Assembly (NCBI RefSeq): GCF_028435365.1
Contig: NZ_JAGTJJ010000008.1
Coordinates: 177,411-241,410 of the forward strand
Reading direction: 5' to 3'
DNA length: 64,000 nt
Source: Polyangium jinanense
GTDB lineage: Bacteria > Myxococcota > Polyangia > Polyangiales > Polyangiaceae
Below are positions 63,921-64,000 of this stretch, one piece after another. Numbering within the stretch: position 1 is the first letter of the stretch; each line of letters opens with the position of its first letter. A program made the translations under genes and the position numbers. The notes below the pieces were generated by a model that ran no database searches, was not told where the DNA came from, and was given only the letters and a program-made list of their open reading frames with translations.

Positions 63921-64000
63921 AGCATCGACCGGTTCGATGCTTGGAAGATCGCGAAGCGATCTTCCCTCGGGGGGTGAATCGTCCGGGCTTTGCCCGGACG
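63921..64000. repeat. three consecutive perfect hairpins at the window end
   Basis: Hairpin 1: AGCATCGA (63921-63928) with TCGATGCT (63934-63941). Hairpin 2: GGAAGATCGC (63943-63952) with GCGATCTTCC (63956-63965). Hairpin 3: CGTCCGGGC (63980-63988) with GCCCGGACG (63992-64000). Stems are 8, 10 and 9 bp with loops of 5, 3 and 3 bases. The region looks like a compound palindromic repeat, possibly continuing past the window. It lies upstream of the membrane protein gene. Confidence 0.8.

Overview
The window is about 64 kb of very GC-rich chromosomal DNA, tightly packed on both strands. It has no rRNA, tRNA, prophage, insertion sequence or CRISPR that I can see. The gene content points to a myxobacterium, most likely of the Polyangiales (Sorangium/Polyangium type): two Hanks-type Ser/Thr kinases with C-terminal membrane anchors, a PP2C phosphatase, multi-domain sensor kinases, a myxobacterial-style PilZ protein, many Gly/Cys-rich lipoproteins with MopE-like repeats, PEGA/TPR outer-membrane proteins, and intergenic palindromic repeats. 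This is inferred from families and style, not from a marker gene.

Layout. 0-6 kb: a small basic protein, a lipoprotein, an outer-membrane metalloprotease/propeller/barrel fusion coupled to a PilZ protein, and a formyltransferase-like protein. 6.1-8.8 kb: ftsE-ftsX-envC, the switch that controls septal peptidoglycan amidases. 8.8-12.3 kb: two overlapping sensor kinase genes. 12.5-17.7 kb: an esterase, a PEP-synthase-like phosphotransferase and two exported proteins. 17.7-24.3 kb (minus strand): 3-hydroxybutyryl-CoA dehydrogenase, a His-rich membrane protein, and an ECF sigma factor followed by a 1505-residue anti-sigma/FecR/VIT/VWA protein. 24.5-34.5 kb: a protease-dead HtrA-like protein, PP2C phosphatase, two Ser/Thr kinases, two TPR envelope proteins and acetyl-CoA synthetase. 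34.7-38.1 kb: glutaredoxin and a ClpB-type disaggregase, separated by an array of nine 43-bp palindromic repeats. 38.2-44.4 kb: a candidate ribosomal-peptide modification locus. 44.6-46.6 kb: rplU-rpmA, a HAD phosphatase and a response regulator. 46.7-53.2 kb: a TPR protein, RecD2 helicase and an M1 aminopeptidase with HEAT-like repeats. 53.1-64 kb: an SDR enzyme, three paralogous propeller lipoproteins, enoyl-CoA hydratase, ApbE flavin transferase with a methyltransferase, an M20 hydrolase and a membrane protein. The window ends in three consecutive hairpins.

The most interesting region is 38.2-44.4 kb. A short precursor ends in Cys, fourteen Ser-His-Gly units, then Ser-Trp (a His-Xaa-Ser repeat). 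It lies directly after an HxsB-type radical SAM/SPASM maturase and two related HxsD-like proteins whose genes overlap by 4 bp. Upstream, on the same strand, are a second radical SAM enzyme, a Tat-type exported protein and a lipoprotein with seven MopE-like metal-binding repeats. I read this as a variant His-Xaa-Ser (Hxs) system in which the canonical HxsC may be replaced by the upstream radical SAM protein. The chemistry, product and export route are unknown.

Other points of note are the sigma/anti-sigma pair whose anti-sigma is fused to a large VIT-VWA surface-type protein, and several enzymes that have lost key residues: the HtrA-like protein, the formyltransferase-like protein, the EnvC-like LytM domain, and ClpB with a changed Walker B in its first AAA domain. 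4-bp stop/start overlaps recur and mark tightly coupled pairs: PilZ/metalloprotease, kinase/kinase, His-rich membrane protein/hbd, kinase/PEGA barrel, HxsD/HxsD/HxsB and methyltransferase/ApbE.
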